Made by a program: the position numbers and the translations under genes
Source of the DNA: Odiellus spinosus
Taxonomy: Eukaryota; Arthropoda; Arachnida; Opiliones; Phalangiidae
DNA length: 64,000 bases
Direction of reading: 5' to 3'
NCBI GenBank assembly: GCA_963920705.1
Contig: OY987226.1
Location: forward strand, 27,474,706 to 27,538,705
The notes under the pieces: generated by a model
Databases searched by the model: none
Seen by the model: only the letters and a program-made list of their open reading frames with translations
Told to the model about the DNA's origin: nothing
Part shown: positions 24,265-37,215 of the stretch, piece after piece
How positions within the stretch are numbered: the first letter of the stretch is position 1
How the letters are laid out: every line of letters begins with the position of its first letter

Positions 24265-27200
24265 GGGAAATTTGTGGATATATACTTCGGAAATTTGTGG
24301 ATCTATACTTGTTAAATTTGTGGATCTATACTTGGGAAATTTGTGGATCTATACTTGGGAAATCTGTAGATTTATACTTGGGAAATTTGTGGATCTATAC
24401 TTGGTAATTTCTTGACATTTATTTGGGAAATTTGTGGATCTATGCTTGGGAATTTTGTGGATCTATACTTGTAAACTGTAGATCTATACTTGTTACATTT
24501 GGGATCTATACTTGGGAAATTTGTGGATCCATACTTGGGAAATTTTTGGATCCATACTTGGGAAATTTGTGGATCTATTCTTGGGAAATTTGTGGATCTA
24601 TACTGGGAAATTTGAGGATCTATACTTGGGAAATTTGTGGATCTATACTTGGAAAATTTGTTCATCTGTACCTGGGAAATCCGTAGATCTATACTTGGGA
24701 AGTTTGTGGATCTTTTCTTGGAGAATTTTTGGATCTAGACTTGGGAAATTTGTGGATCTATACTTGGCAAATTTGTGGATCTATACTTGGGAAATTTGTG
24801 GATCTATACTTGGCAAATTTGTTCATCTATACCTGGGAAATCCGTAGATCTATACTTGGGAAACTTGTGGATCTTTTCTTCGAGAATTTTTGGATCTAGA
24901 CTTGGGAAATTTGTGGATCTATACTTGGGAAATTTGTGGATCTATACTTGGGAAATTTGTGGATCTATACTTGGGAAATTTGTGGATCTATACTTGGGAA
25001 ATTTGTGGATCTATACTTGGGAAATTTGTAAATCAATACTTGGGAAATTTGTGGATCTATACTTGGGAAATTTGTGGATCTATACTTGGCAAATTTGTTC
25101 ATCTATACCTGGGAAATCCGTAGATCTATACTTGGGAAACTTGTGGATCTTTTCTTCGAGAATTTTTGGATCTAGACTTGGGAAATTTGTGGATCTAGAC
25201 TTGGGAAATTTGTGGATCTATACTGGGGAGATTTTTGGATCTATACTTGGAAAATTTGTGAATCTATGCTTGGGAAATTTGTGGATCTATAATTGAGAAA
25301 TTTGTGAATCTAAATTTGGGAAAATTGTAGATCTATACTTGGTAATTTCTTGACATATATTTGGGAAACTTGTGGAACTATACTTGGGAAATTTGTAGAT
25401 ATATAATTGGGAAATATGTGGATCTATATTTGTAAAATTTGTGGATCTAGACTTGGGAAATTTGTGGATCTATACTTGGGAAATTTGTGGATCTATACTT
25501 GGGAAATCTGTAGATTTATACTTGGGAAATTTGTGGATCTATACTTGGTAATTTCTTGACATTTATTTGGGAAATTTGTGGATCTATGCTTGGGAATTTT
25601 GTGGATCTATACTTGTAAACTGTAGATCTATACTTGTTACATTTGGGATCTACACTTGGGAAATTTGTGGATCCATACTTGGGAAATTTGTGGATCTATT
25701 CTTGGGAAATTTGTGGATCTATACTGGGAAATTTGAGGATCTATACTTGGGAAATTTGTGGATCTATACTTGGGAAATTTTTGGATCTATACTTGGGAGA
25801 TTTGTGGATCTATACTTGGGAAATTTGTGGATCTATACTTGGGAAATTTGTGGATCTATACTTGGGAAATTTGTGTATCTATACTTGAGAAATTTGTGGA
25901 TCTACACTTGGGAAATTTGTGGATCTATACTTGGAAAATTTGTTCATCTATACCTGGGAAATCCGTAGATCTATACTTGGGAAATTTGTGGATCTTTTCT
26001 TGGAGAATTTTTGGATCTAGACTTGGGAAATTTGTGGATCTATACTTGGGAAATTTGTGGATCTATACTGGGGAGATTTTTGGATCTATACTTGGAGAAT
26101 TTTTGGATCTATACTTGGGAAATTTGTGGATCTACACTTGGGAAAAATGTAGATCTATACTTGGTAATTTCTTGACATATATTTGGGAAACTTGTGGAAC
26201 TATACTTGGGAAATTTGTAGATATATATTTGGGAAATATGTGGATCTATATTTGTAAAATTTGTGGATCTAGACTGAGGAAATTTGTGGATCTATACTTG
26301 GGAAATTTGTGGATATATACTTGGGAAATTTGTGGATCTATACTTCGGAAATATGTGGATCTATATTTGTAAAATTTGTGGATATAGACTTGGGAAATTT
26401 GTGGATCTATACTTGGGAGATTTGTGGATCTATACTTGGGAGATTTGTGGATCTATACTTGGGAGATTTGTGGATCTATACTTGGGAAATTGGTGGATCT
26501 ATACTTGGGAAATTGGTGGATCTATACTTGGGAAATTTGTGGATCTACACTTGGGAAATTTGTGGATCTATACTTGGGAAATTTGTGGATCTATACTTGG
26601 GAAATTTGTGGATCTATACTTGGCAAATTTGTTCATCTATACCTGGGAAATCCGTAGATCTTTTCTTCGAGAATTTTTGGATCTAGACTTGGGAAATTTG
26701 TGGATCTATACTTGGGAAATTTGTGGATCTATACTTGGGAAATTTGTGGATCTATACTTGGGAAATTTGTGGATCTATACTTGGGAAATTTGTGGATCTA
26801 TACTTGGGAAATTTGTGGATCTATACTTGGGAAATTTGTGGATCTATACTTGGGAAATTTGTGGATCTATACCTGGGAAATCCGTAGATCTATACTTGGG
26901 AAACTTGTGGATCTTTTCTTCGAGAATTTTTGGATCTAGACTTGGGAAATTTGTGGATCTATACTTGGGAAATTTGTGGATCTATACTGGGGAGATTTTT
27001 GGATCTATACTTGGGAAATTTGTGGATCTATGCTTGGGAAATTTGTGGATCTATTCTTGGGAAATTTGTGGATCTATAATTGAGAAATTTGTGAATCTAA
27101 ATTTGGGAAAATTGTAGATCTATACTTGGTAATTTCTTGACATATATTTGGGAAACTTGTGGAACTATACTTGGGAAATTTGTAGATGTATATTTGGGAA

Positions 27201-30200
27201 ATATGTGGATCTATATTTGTAAAATTTGTGGATATATACTTGGGAAATTTGTGGATCTATACTTGGGAAATCTGTAGATCTATACTTGGGAAATTTGTGG
27301 ATCTATACTTGGTAATTTCTTGACATTTATTTGGGAAGTTTGTGGATCTATGCTTGGGAATTTTGTGGATCTATACTTGTAAACTGTATATCTATACTTG
27401 GGACATTTGGGATCTATTCTTGGGAAATTTGTGGATCCATACTTGGGAAATTTGTGGATCTATTCTTGGGAAATTTGTGGATCTATACTGGGAAATTTGA
27501 GGATCTATACTTGTGAAATTTGTGGATCTATACTTGGGAAATTTTTGGATCTATACTTGGGAGATTTGTGGATCTATACTTGGGAGATTTGTGGATCTAT
27601 ACTTGGGAGATTTGTGGATCTATACTTGGGAGATTTGTGGATCTATACTTGGGAGATTTGTGGATCTATACTTGGGAGATTTGTGGATCTATACTTGGGA
27701 AATTTGTGGATCTATACTTGGGAAATTTGTGGATCTATACTTGGGAAATTTGTGGATCTATACTTGGAAAATTTGTGGATCTATACTTGGAAAATTTGTT
27801 CATCTATACCTGGGAAATCCGTAGATCTATACTTGGGAAACTTGTGGATCTTTTCTTCGAGAATTTTTGGATCTAGACTTGGGAAATTTGTGGATCTATA
27901 CTTGGGAAATTTGTGGATCTATACTTGGGAAATTTGTGGATCTATACTTGGGAAATTTGTGGATCTATACTTGGGAAATTTGTGGATCTATACTTGGGAA
28001 ATTTGTGGATCTATACTTGGGAAATTTGTGGATCTATACTTGGGAAATTTGTGGATCTATACCTGGGAAATCCGTAGATCTATACTTGGGAAACTTGTGG
28101 ATCTTTTCTTCGAGAATTTTTGGATCTAGACTTGGGAAATTTGTGGATCTATACTTGGGAGATTTGTGGATCTATACTTGGGAGATTTGTGGATCTATAC
28201 TTGGGAGATTTGTGGATCTATACTTGGGAGATTTGTGGATCTATACTTGGGAGATTTGTGGATCTATACTTGGGAGATTTTTGGATCTATACTTGGGAGA
28301 TTTGTGGATCTATACATGGGAGATTTGTGGATCTATACTTGGGAAATTTGTGGATCTATACTTGGGAAATTTGTGGATCTATACTTGGAAAATTTGTGGA
28401 TCTATACTTGGAAAATTTGTGGATCTATACTTGGAAAATTTGTTCATCTATACCTGGGAAATCCGTAGATCTATACTTGGGAAATTTGTGGATCTTTTCT
28501 TGGAGAATTTTTGGATCTAGACTTGGGAAATTTGTGGATCTATACTTGGGAAATTTGTGGATCTATACTGGGGAGATTTTTGGATCTATACTTGGAGAAT
28601 TTTTGGATCTATACTTGGGTTATTTGTGGATCTATTCTTGGGAAATTTGTGGATCTACACTTGGGAAAAATGTAGATCTATACTTGGTAATTTCTTGACA
28701 TATATTTGGGAAACTTGTGGAACTATACTTGGGAAATTTGTAGATATATATTTGGGAAATATGTGGATCTATATTTGTAAAATTTGTGGATCTAGACTTG
28801 GGAAATTTGTGGATCTATACTTGTAAACTGTATATCTATACTTGGGACATTTGGGATCTATACTTGGGAAATTTGTGGATCCATACTTGGGAAATTTGTG
28901 GATCTATTCTTGGGAAATTTGTGGATCTATACTGGGAAATTTGAGGATCTATACTTGGGAAATTTGTGGATCTATACTTGGGAAATTTGTGGATCTATAC
29001 TTGGGAAATTTGTGGATCTATACTTGGGAAATTTGTGGATCTATACCTGGGAAATCCGTAGATCTATACTTGGGAAACTTGTGGATCTTTTCTTCGAGAA
29101 TTTTTGGATCTAGACTTGGGAAATTTGTGGATCTATACTTGGGAGATTTGTGGATCTATACTTGGGAGATTTGTGGATCTATACTTGGGAGATTTGTGGA
29201 TCTATACTTGGGAGATTTGTGGATCTATACTTGGGAGATTTTTGGATCTATACTTGGGAGATTTGTGGATCTATACATGGGAGATTTGTGGATCTATACT
29301 TGGGAAATTTGTGGATCTATACTTGGGAAATTTGTGGATCTATACTTGGGAAATTTGTGGATCTATACTTGGAAAATTTGTGGATCTATACTTGGAAAAT
29401 TTGTTCATCTATACCTGGGAAATCCGTAGATCTATACTTGGGAAATTTGTGGATCTTTTCTTGGAGAATTTTTGGATCTAGACTTGGGAAATTTGTGGAT
29501 CTATACTTGGGAAATTTGTGGATCTATACTGGGGAGATTTTTGGATATATACTTGGAGAATTTTTGGATCTATACTTGGGTTATTTGTGGATCTATTCTT
29601 GGGAAATTTGTGGATCTACACTTGGGAAAAATGTAGATCTATACTTGGTAATTTCTTGACATATATTTGGGAAACTTGTGGAACTATACTTGGGAAATTT
29701 GTAGATATATATTTGGGAAATATGTGGATCTATATTTGTAAAATTTGTGGATCTAGACTTGGGAAATTTGTGGATCTATACTTGTAAACTGTATATCTAT
29801 ACTTGGGACATTTGGGATCTATACTTGGGAAATTTGTGGATCCATACTTGGGAAATTTGTGGATCTATTCTTGGGAAATTTGTGGATCTATACTGGGAAA
29901 TTTGAGGATCTATACTTGTGAAATTTGTGGATCTATACTTGGGAAATTTTTGGATCTATACTTGGGAGATTTGTGGATCTATACTTGGGAGATTTGTGGA
30001 TCTATACTTGAGAGATTTGTGGATCTATACTTGGGAGATTTGTGGATCTATACATGGGAGATTTGTGGATCTATACTTGGGAAATTTGTGGATCTATACT
30101 TGGGAAATTTGTGGATCTATACTTGGAAAATTTGTGGATCTATACTTGGAAAATTTGTTCATCTATACCTGGGAAATCCGTAGATCTATACTTGGGAAAT

Positions 30201-31150
30201 TTGTGGATCTTTTCTTGGAGAATTTTTGGATCTAGACTTGGGAAATTTGTGGATCTATACTTGGGAAATTTGTGGATCTATACTGGGGAGATTTTTGGAT
30301 CTATACTTGGAGAATTTTTGGATCTATACTTGGGTTATTTGTGGATCTATTCTTGGGAAATTTGTGGATCTACACTTGGGAAAAATGTAGATCTATACTT
30401 GGTAATTTCTTGACATATATTTGGGAAACTTGTGGAACTATACTTGGGAAATTTGTAGATATATATTTGGGAAATATGTGGATCTATATTTGTAAAATTT
30501 GTGGATCTAGACTTGGGAAATTTGTGGATCTATACTTGGGAAATTTGTGGATCTATACTTGGTAAATTTGTGGATCTATACTTGGTAAATTTGTGGATCT
30601 ATACTTGGGAAATTTGTGGATCTATACTTGGTAATTTCTTGACATTTATTTGGGAAATTTGTGGATCTATGCTTGGGAATTTTGTGGATCTATACTTGTA
30701 AACTGTAGATCTATACTTGGGACATTTGGGATCTATACTTGGGAAATTTGTGGATCCATACTTGGGAAATTTGTGGATCTATTCTTGGGAAATTTGTGGA
30801 TCTATACTGGGAAATTTGAGGATCTATACTTGTGAAATTTGTGGATCTATACTTGGGAAATTTTTGGATCTATACTTGGGAGATTTGTGGATCTATACTT
30901 GGGAGATTTGTGGATCTATACTTGGGAGATTTGTGGATCTATACTTGGGAGATTTGTGGATCTATACTTGGGAGATTTGTGGATCTATACTTGGGAGATT
31001 TGTGGATCTATACTTGGGAGATTTGTGGATCTATACTTGGGAAATTTGTGGATCTATACTTGGGAAATTTGTGGATCTATACTTGGGAAATTTGTGGATC
31101 TATACTTGGGAAATTTGTGGATCTATACTTGGGAAATTTGTGGATCTATA
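24265..31150 (+). repeat. Zone III macro-block, copy 2 (shortened)
   Basis: Begins where the module pair GTGGATATATACTTCGG / TTGTTAAATTTG and the TTACATTTGGG module B of zone II reappear, directly after the end of copy 1, and ends near 31.15 kb with the counterpart of 24.2 kb. Module A anchors are 25349, 26171, 27136, 28694, 29655 and 30409. It lacks two internal duplications of copy 1 and gains a few single monomers. The join near 24.2 kb lies within plain monomers. Confidence 0.83.
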
Positions 31151-31879
31151 CTTGGAAAATTTGTTCATCTATACCTGGGAAATCCGTAGATCTATACTTG
31201 GGAAATTTGTGGATCTTTTCTTGGAGAATTTTTGGATCTAGACTTGGGAAATTTGTGGATCTATACTTGGGAAATTTGTGGATCTATACTGGGGAGATTT
31301 TTGGATCTATACTTGGAGAATTTTTGGATCTATACTTGGGAAATTTGTGGATCTATTCTTGGGAAATTTGTGGATCTACACTTGGGAAAAATGTAGATCT
31401 ATACTTGGTAATTTCTTGACATATATTTGGGAAACTTGTGGAACTATACTTGGGAAATTTGTAGATATATATTTGGGAAATATGTGGATCTATATTTGTA
31501 AAATTTGTGGATCTATACTTGGGAAATTTGTGGATCTATACTTGGGAAATTTGTGGATCTATACTTGGTAAATTTGTGGATCTATACTTGGTAAATTTGT
31601 GGATCTATACTTGGGAAATTTGTGGATCTATACTTGGTAATTTCTTGACATTTATTTGGGAAATTTGTGGATCTATGCTTGGGAATTTTGTGGATCTATA
31701 CTTGTAAACTGTAGATCTATACTTGGGACATTTGGGATCTATACTTGGGAAATTTGTGGATCCATACTTGGGAAATTTGTGGATCTATTCTTGGGAAATT
31801 TGTGGATCTATTCTTGGGAAATTTGTGGATCTATACTGGGAAATTTGAGGATCTATACTTGTGAAATTTGTGGATCTAT

Positions 31880-32780
31880 ACTTGGGAAATTTGTGGATCT
31901 ATACTTGGCAAATTTGTTCATCTATACCTGGGAAATCCGTAGATCTATACTTGGGAAACTTGTGGATCTTTTCTTCGAGAATTTGTGGATCTATACTTGG
32001 GAAATTTGTGGATCTATACTGGGGAGATTTTTGGATCTATACTTGGGAAATTTGTGGATCTATGCTTGGGAAATTTGTGGATCTATTCTTGGGAAATTTG
32101 TGGATCTACACTTGGGAAATATGTGGATCTATAATTGAGAAATTTGTGAATCTAAATTTGGGAAAATTGTAGATCTATACTTGGTAATTTCTTGACATAT
32201 ATTTGGGAAACTTGTGGAACTATACTTGGGAAATTTGTAGATATATATTTGGGAAATATGTGGATCTATATTTGTAAAATTTGTGGATCTAGACTTGGGA
32301 AATTTGTGGATCTATATTTGTAAAATTTGTGGATCTATACTTGTAAACTGTAGATCTATACTTGGGACATTTGTGGATCCATACTTGGGAAATTTGTGGA
32401 TCTATTCTTGGGAAATTTGTGGATTTATTCTTGGGAAATTTGAGGATCTATACTTGGGAAATTTGAGGATCTATACTTGGGAAATTTTTGGATCTATACT
32501 TGGGAGATTTGTGGATCTATACTTGGGAAATTTGTGGATCTATACTTGGTAAATTTGTGGATCTATACTTGGTAAATTTGTGGATCTATACTTGGAAAAT
32601 TTGTGGATCTATACTTGGCAAATTTGTTCATCTATACCTGGGAAATCCGTAGATCTATACTTGGGAAACTTGTGGATCTTTTCTTCGAGAATTTTTGGAT
32701 CTAGACTTGGGAAATTTGTGGATCTATACTTGGGAAATTTGTGGAGCTATACTTGGGAAATTTGTGGATCTATACTTGGG
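31880..32780 (+). repeat. 3.7-kb-spaced duplication, copy 1
   Basis: Matches 35600-36485 at an offset of 3,728 then 3,705 bp; the step is one ACACTTGGGAAATATGTGG monomer near 32110 that only this copy has. Shared private variants are CTTCGAGAATTTGTGG, where other module C copies have TTTTTGG, and GTGGAGCTATAC (32744 and 36449). Confidence 0.83.
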
Positions 32781-32999
32781 AAATTTGTGGATCTATTCTT
32801 GGGAAATTTGTGGATCTATAATTGAGAAATTTGTGAATCTAAATTTGGGAAAATTGTAGATCTATACTTGGTAATTTCTTGACATATATTTGGGAAACTT
32901 GTGGAACTATACTTGGGAAATTTGTAGATGTATATTTGGGAAATATGTGGATCTATATTTGTAAAATTTGTGGATATATACTTGGGAAATTTTTGGATC

Positions 33000-33690
33000 T
33001 ATACTTGGTAATTTCTTGACATTTATTTGGGAAGTTTGTGGATCTATGCTTGGGAATTTTGTGGATCTATACTTGTAAACTGTATATCTATACTTGGGAC
33101 ATTTGGGATCTATACTTGGGAAATTTGTGGATCCATACTTGGGAAATTTGTGGATCTATTCTTGGGAAATTTGTGGATCTATACTGGGAAATTTGAGGAT
33201 CTATACTTGTGAAATTTGTGGATCTATACTTGGGAAATTTTTGGATCTATACTTGGGAGATTTGTGGATCTATACTTGGGAGATTTGTGGATCTATACTT
33301 GGGAGATTTGTGGATCTATACTTGGGAGATTTGTGGATCTATACTTGGGAGATTTGTGGATCTATACTTGGGAAATTTGTGGATCTATACTTGGGAAATT
33401 TGTGGATCTATACTTGGGAAATTTGTGGATCTATACTTGGGAAATTTGTGGATCTATACTTGGAAAATTTGTTCATCTATACCTGGGAAATCCGTAGATC
33501 TATACTTGGGAAATTTGTGGATCTTTTCTTGGAGAATTTTTGGATCTAGACTTGGGAAATTTGTGGATCTATACTTGGGAAATTTGTGGATCTATTCTGG
33601 GGAGATTTTTGGATCTATACTTGGAGAATTTTTGGATCTATACTTGGGTTATTTGTGGATCTATTCTTGGGAAATTTGTGGATCTACACT
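33000..33690 (+). repeat. 1.9-kb-spaced duplication, copy 1
   Basis: Matches about 34945-35600 at an offset of 1,943 then 1,920 bp. Shared private variants are GGATCTATTCTGGGGAG (near 33590 and 35512) and TTGGGTTATTTG. The copies part where this one continues to ACACTTGGGAAAAATG and the other to plain monomers and module C. Confidence 0.8.
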
Positions 33691-34944
33691 TGGGAAAAAT
33701 GTAGATCTATACTTGGTAATTTCTTGACATATATTTGGGAAACTTGTGGAACTATACTTGGGAAATTTGTAGATATATATTTGGGAAATATGTGGATCTA
33801 TATTTGTAAAATTTATGGATCTAGACTTGGGAAATTTGTGGATCTATACTTGGGAAATTTGTGGATCTATACTTGGTAAATTTGTGGATCTATACTTGGT
33901 AAATTTGTGGATCTATACTTGGGAAATTTGTGGATCTATACTTGGTAATTTCTTGACATTTATTTGGGAAATTTGTGGATCTATACTTGTAAACTGTAGA
34001 TCTATACTTGGGACATTTGGGATCTATACTTGGGAAATTTGTGGATCCATACTTGGGAAATTTGTGGATCTATTCTTGGGAAATTTGTGGATCTATTCTT
34101 GGGAAATTTGTGGATCTATACTGGGAAATTTGAGGATCTATACTTGGGAAATTTGTGGATCTATACTTGGGAAATTTGTGGATCTATACTTGGGAAATTT
34201 GTGGATCTATACTTGGCAAATTTGTTCATCTATACCTGGGAAATCCGTAGATCTATACTTGGGAAACTTGTGGATCTTTTCTTCGAGAATTTTTGGATCT
34301 AGACTTGGGAAATTTGTGGATCTATACTTGGGAAATTTGTGGATCTATACTTGGGAAATTTGTGGATCTATACTTGGGAAATTTGTGGATCTATACTTAG
34401 GAAATTTGTGGATCTATACTTTGGAAATTTGTGGATCTATACTTGGGAAATTTGTGGATCTATACTTGGGAAATTTGTGGATCTATACTTGGGAAATTTG
34501 TGGATCTATACTTGGGAAATTTGTGGATCTATACCTGGGAAATCCGTAGATCTATACTTGGGAAACTTGTGGATCTTTTCTTCGAGAATTTTTGGATCTA
34601 GACTTGGGAAATTTGTGGATCTATACTGGGGAGATTTTTGGATCTATACTTGGGAAATTTGTGGATCTATGCTTGGGAAATTTGTGGATCTATTCTTGGG
34701 AAATTTGTGGATCTATAATTGAGAAATTTGTGAATCTAAATTTGGGAAAATTGTAGATCTATACTTGGTAATTTCTTGACATATATTTGGGAGACTTGTG
34801 GAACTATACTTGGGAAATTTGTAGATGTATATTTGGGAAATATGTGGATCTATATTTGTAAAATTTGTGGATATATACTTGGGAAATTTGTGGATCTATA
34901 CTTGGGAAATCTGTAGATCTATACTTGGGAAATTTTTGGATCTA

Positions 34945-35600
34945 TACTTGGTAATTTCTTGACATTTATTTGGGAAGTTTGTGGATCTATGCTTGGGAAT
35001 TTTGTGGATCTATACTTGTAAACTGTATATCTATCCTTGGGACATTTGGGATCTATACTTGGGAAATTTGTGGATCCATACTTGGGAAATTTGTGGATCT
35101 ATTCTTGGGAAATTTGTGGATCTATACTGGGAAATTTGAGGATCTATACTTGAGAAATTTGTGGATCTATACTTGGGAAATTTTTGGATCTATACTTGGG
35201 AGATTTGTGGATCTATACTTGGGAGATTTGTGGATCTATACTTGGGAGATTTGTGGATCTATACTTGGGAGATTTGTGGATCTATACTTGGGAGATTTGT
35301 GGATCTATACTTGGGAAATTTGTGGATCTATACTTGGGAAATTTGTGGATCTATACTTGGGAAATTTGTGGATCTATACTTGGAAAATTTGTTCATCTAT
35401 ACCTGGGAAATCCGTAGATCTATACTTGGGAAATTTGTGGATCTTTTCTTGGAGAATTTTTGGATCTAGACTTGGGAAATTTGTGGATCTATACTTGGGA
35501 AATTTGTGGATCTATTCTGGGGAGATTTTTGGATCTATACTTGGAGAATTTTTGGATCTATACTTGGGTTATTTGTGGATCTATTCTTGGGAAATTTGTG
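34945..35600 (+). repeat. 1.9-kb-spaced duplication, copy 2
   Basis: Partner of 33000-33690. It has one base change in module B (CTATCCTTGGGACATTTG near 35032) and TTGAGAAATTTG near 35150 where the partner has TTGTGAAATTTG. Its right end abuts the copy beginning at 35600, making this a join of two separately duplicated pieces. Confidence 0.8.
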
Positions 35601-36485
35601 GATCTATACTTGGGAAATTTGTGGATCTATACTTGGCAAATTTGTTCATCTATACCTGGGAAATCCGTAGATCTATACTTGGGAAACTTGTGGATCTTTT
35701 CTTCGAGAATTTGTGGATCTATACTTGGGAAATTTGTGGATCTATACTGGGGAGATTTTTGGATCTATACTTGGGAAATTTGTGGATCTATGCTTGGGAA
35801 ATTTGTGGATCTATTCTTGGGAAATTTGTGGATCTATAATTGAGAAATTTGTGAATCTAAATTTGGGAAAATTGTAGATCTATACTTGGTAATTTCTTGA
35901 CATATATTTGGGAAACTTGTGGAACTATACTTGGGAAATTTGTAGATATATATTTGGGAAATATGTGGATCTATATTTGTAAAATTTGTGGATCTAGACT
36001 TGGGAAATTTGTGGATCTATATTTGTAAAATTTGTGGATCTATACTTGTAAACTGTAGATCTATACTTGGGACATTTGTGGATCCATACTTGGGAAATTT
36101 GTGGATCTATTCTTGGGAAATTTGTGGATCTATTCTTGGGAAATTTGAGGATCTATACTTGGGAAATTTGAGGATCTATACTTGGGAAATTTTTGGATCT
36201 ATACTTGGGAGATTTGTGGATCTATACTTGGGAAATTTGTGGATCTATACTTGGTAAATTTGTGGATCTATACTTGGAAAATTTGTGGATCTATACTTGG
36301 AAAATTTGTGGATCTATACTTGGCAAATTTGTTCATCTATACCTGGGAAATCCGTAGATCTATACTTGGGAAACTTGTGGATCTTTTCTTCGAGAATTTT
36401 TGGATCTAGACTTGGGAAATTTGTGGATCTATACTTGGGAAATTTGTGGAGCTATACTTGGGAAATTTGTGGATCTATACTTGGG
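35600..36485 (+). repeat. 3.7-kb-spaced duplication, copy 2
   Basis: Partner of 31880-32780. After GTGGAGCTATAC this copy continues with about ten plain monomers, while the partner goes within two monomers to module D, so the plain run was inserted or lost at that point. Confidence 0.83.
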
Positions 36486-37079
36486 AAATTTGTGGATCTA
36501 TACTTGGGAAATTTGTGGATCTATACTTGGGAAATTTGTGGATCTATACTTGGGAAATTTGTGGATCTATACTTGGGAAATTTGTGGATCTATACTTGGG
36601 AAATTTGTGGATCTATACTTGGGAAATTTGTGGATCTATACTTCGGAAATTTGTGGATCTATACTTGGGAAATTTGTGAATCTATACTTTGGAAATTTGT
36701 GGATCTATACTTGGGAAATTTGTGGATCTATACTTGGGAAATTTGTGGATCTATACTTGGGAAATTTGTGGATCTATACTTGGGAAATTTGTGGATCTAT
36801 ACTTGGCAAATTTGTTCATCTATACCTGGGAAATCCGTAGATCTATACTTGGGAAACTTGTGGATCTTTTCTTCGAGAATTTTTGGAGCTAGACTTGGGA
36901 AATTTGTGGATCTATACTTGGGAAATTTGTGGATCTATACTGGGGAGATTTTTGGATCTTTTTTGGGAAATTTGTGGATCTATGCTTGGGAAATTTGTGG
37001 ATCTATTCTTGGGAAATTTGTGGATCTATAATTGAGAAATTTGTGAATCTAAATTTGGGAAAATTGTAGATCTATACTT

Positions 37080-37215
37080 GGTAATTTCTTGACATATATT
37101 TGTGAAACTTGTGGAACTATACTTGGGAAATTTGTAGATGTATAATTGAGAAATTTGTGAATCTAAATTTGGGAAAATTGTAGATCTATACTTGGTAATT
37201 TCTTGACATATATTT
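37080..37215 (+). repeat. Chimeric A/D junction with 114-bp module A spacing
   Basis: A module A anchor at 37088 is followed after about two monomers by GTAGATGTATAATTGAG, in which the A-type GTAGATGTATA passes into the D-type ATAATTGAGAAA within a single monomer. Module D then leads to a second module A anchor at 37202. The normal distance is 700-1200 bp. The simplest reading is an exchange or deletion between a monomer of A and a monomer of D, so the breakpoint is resolved to about 5 bases (the shared TATA). Confidence 0.87.

Noticed and set aside
24372-24665. Single minus-strand open stretch of 97 codons
   Set aside because: The consensus minus strand closes within 69 bp. Here several monomers lack the CTA triplet (GGATCCATAC, GATTTATAC) or are 21-22 bp long, which moves the remaining stops out of frame. 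It is a chance opening in module B.
34970-35839. Long plus-strand open reading stretches, here 289 codons (others of 277 codons at 26284-27117, 256 at 55368-56138, 252 at 37466-38224)
   Set aside because: They follow from a stop-free 23-bp unit. All three frames give the same periodic peptide, starts are arbitrary, and ends fall wherever common variants (CTAGAC, TGTAG, TTGAGG, GTAATTTC) create a stop. There is no codon-position bias in the variation and no splice, promoter or homologous protein family to support a gene.
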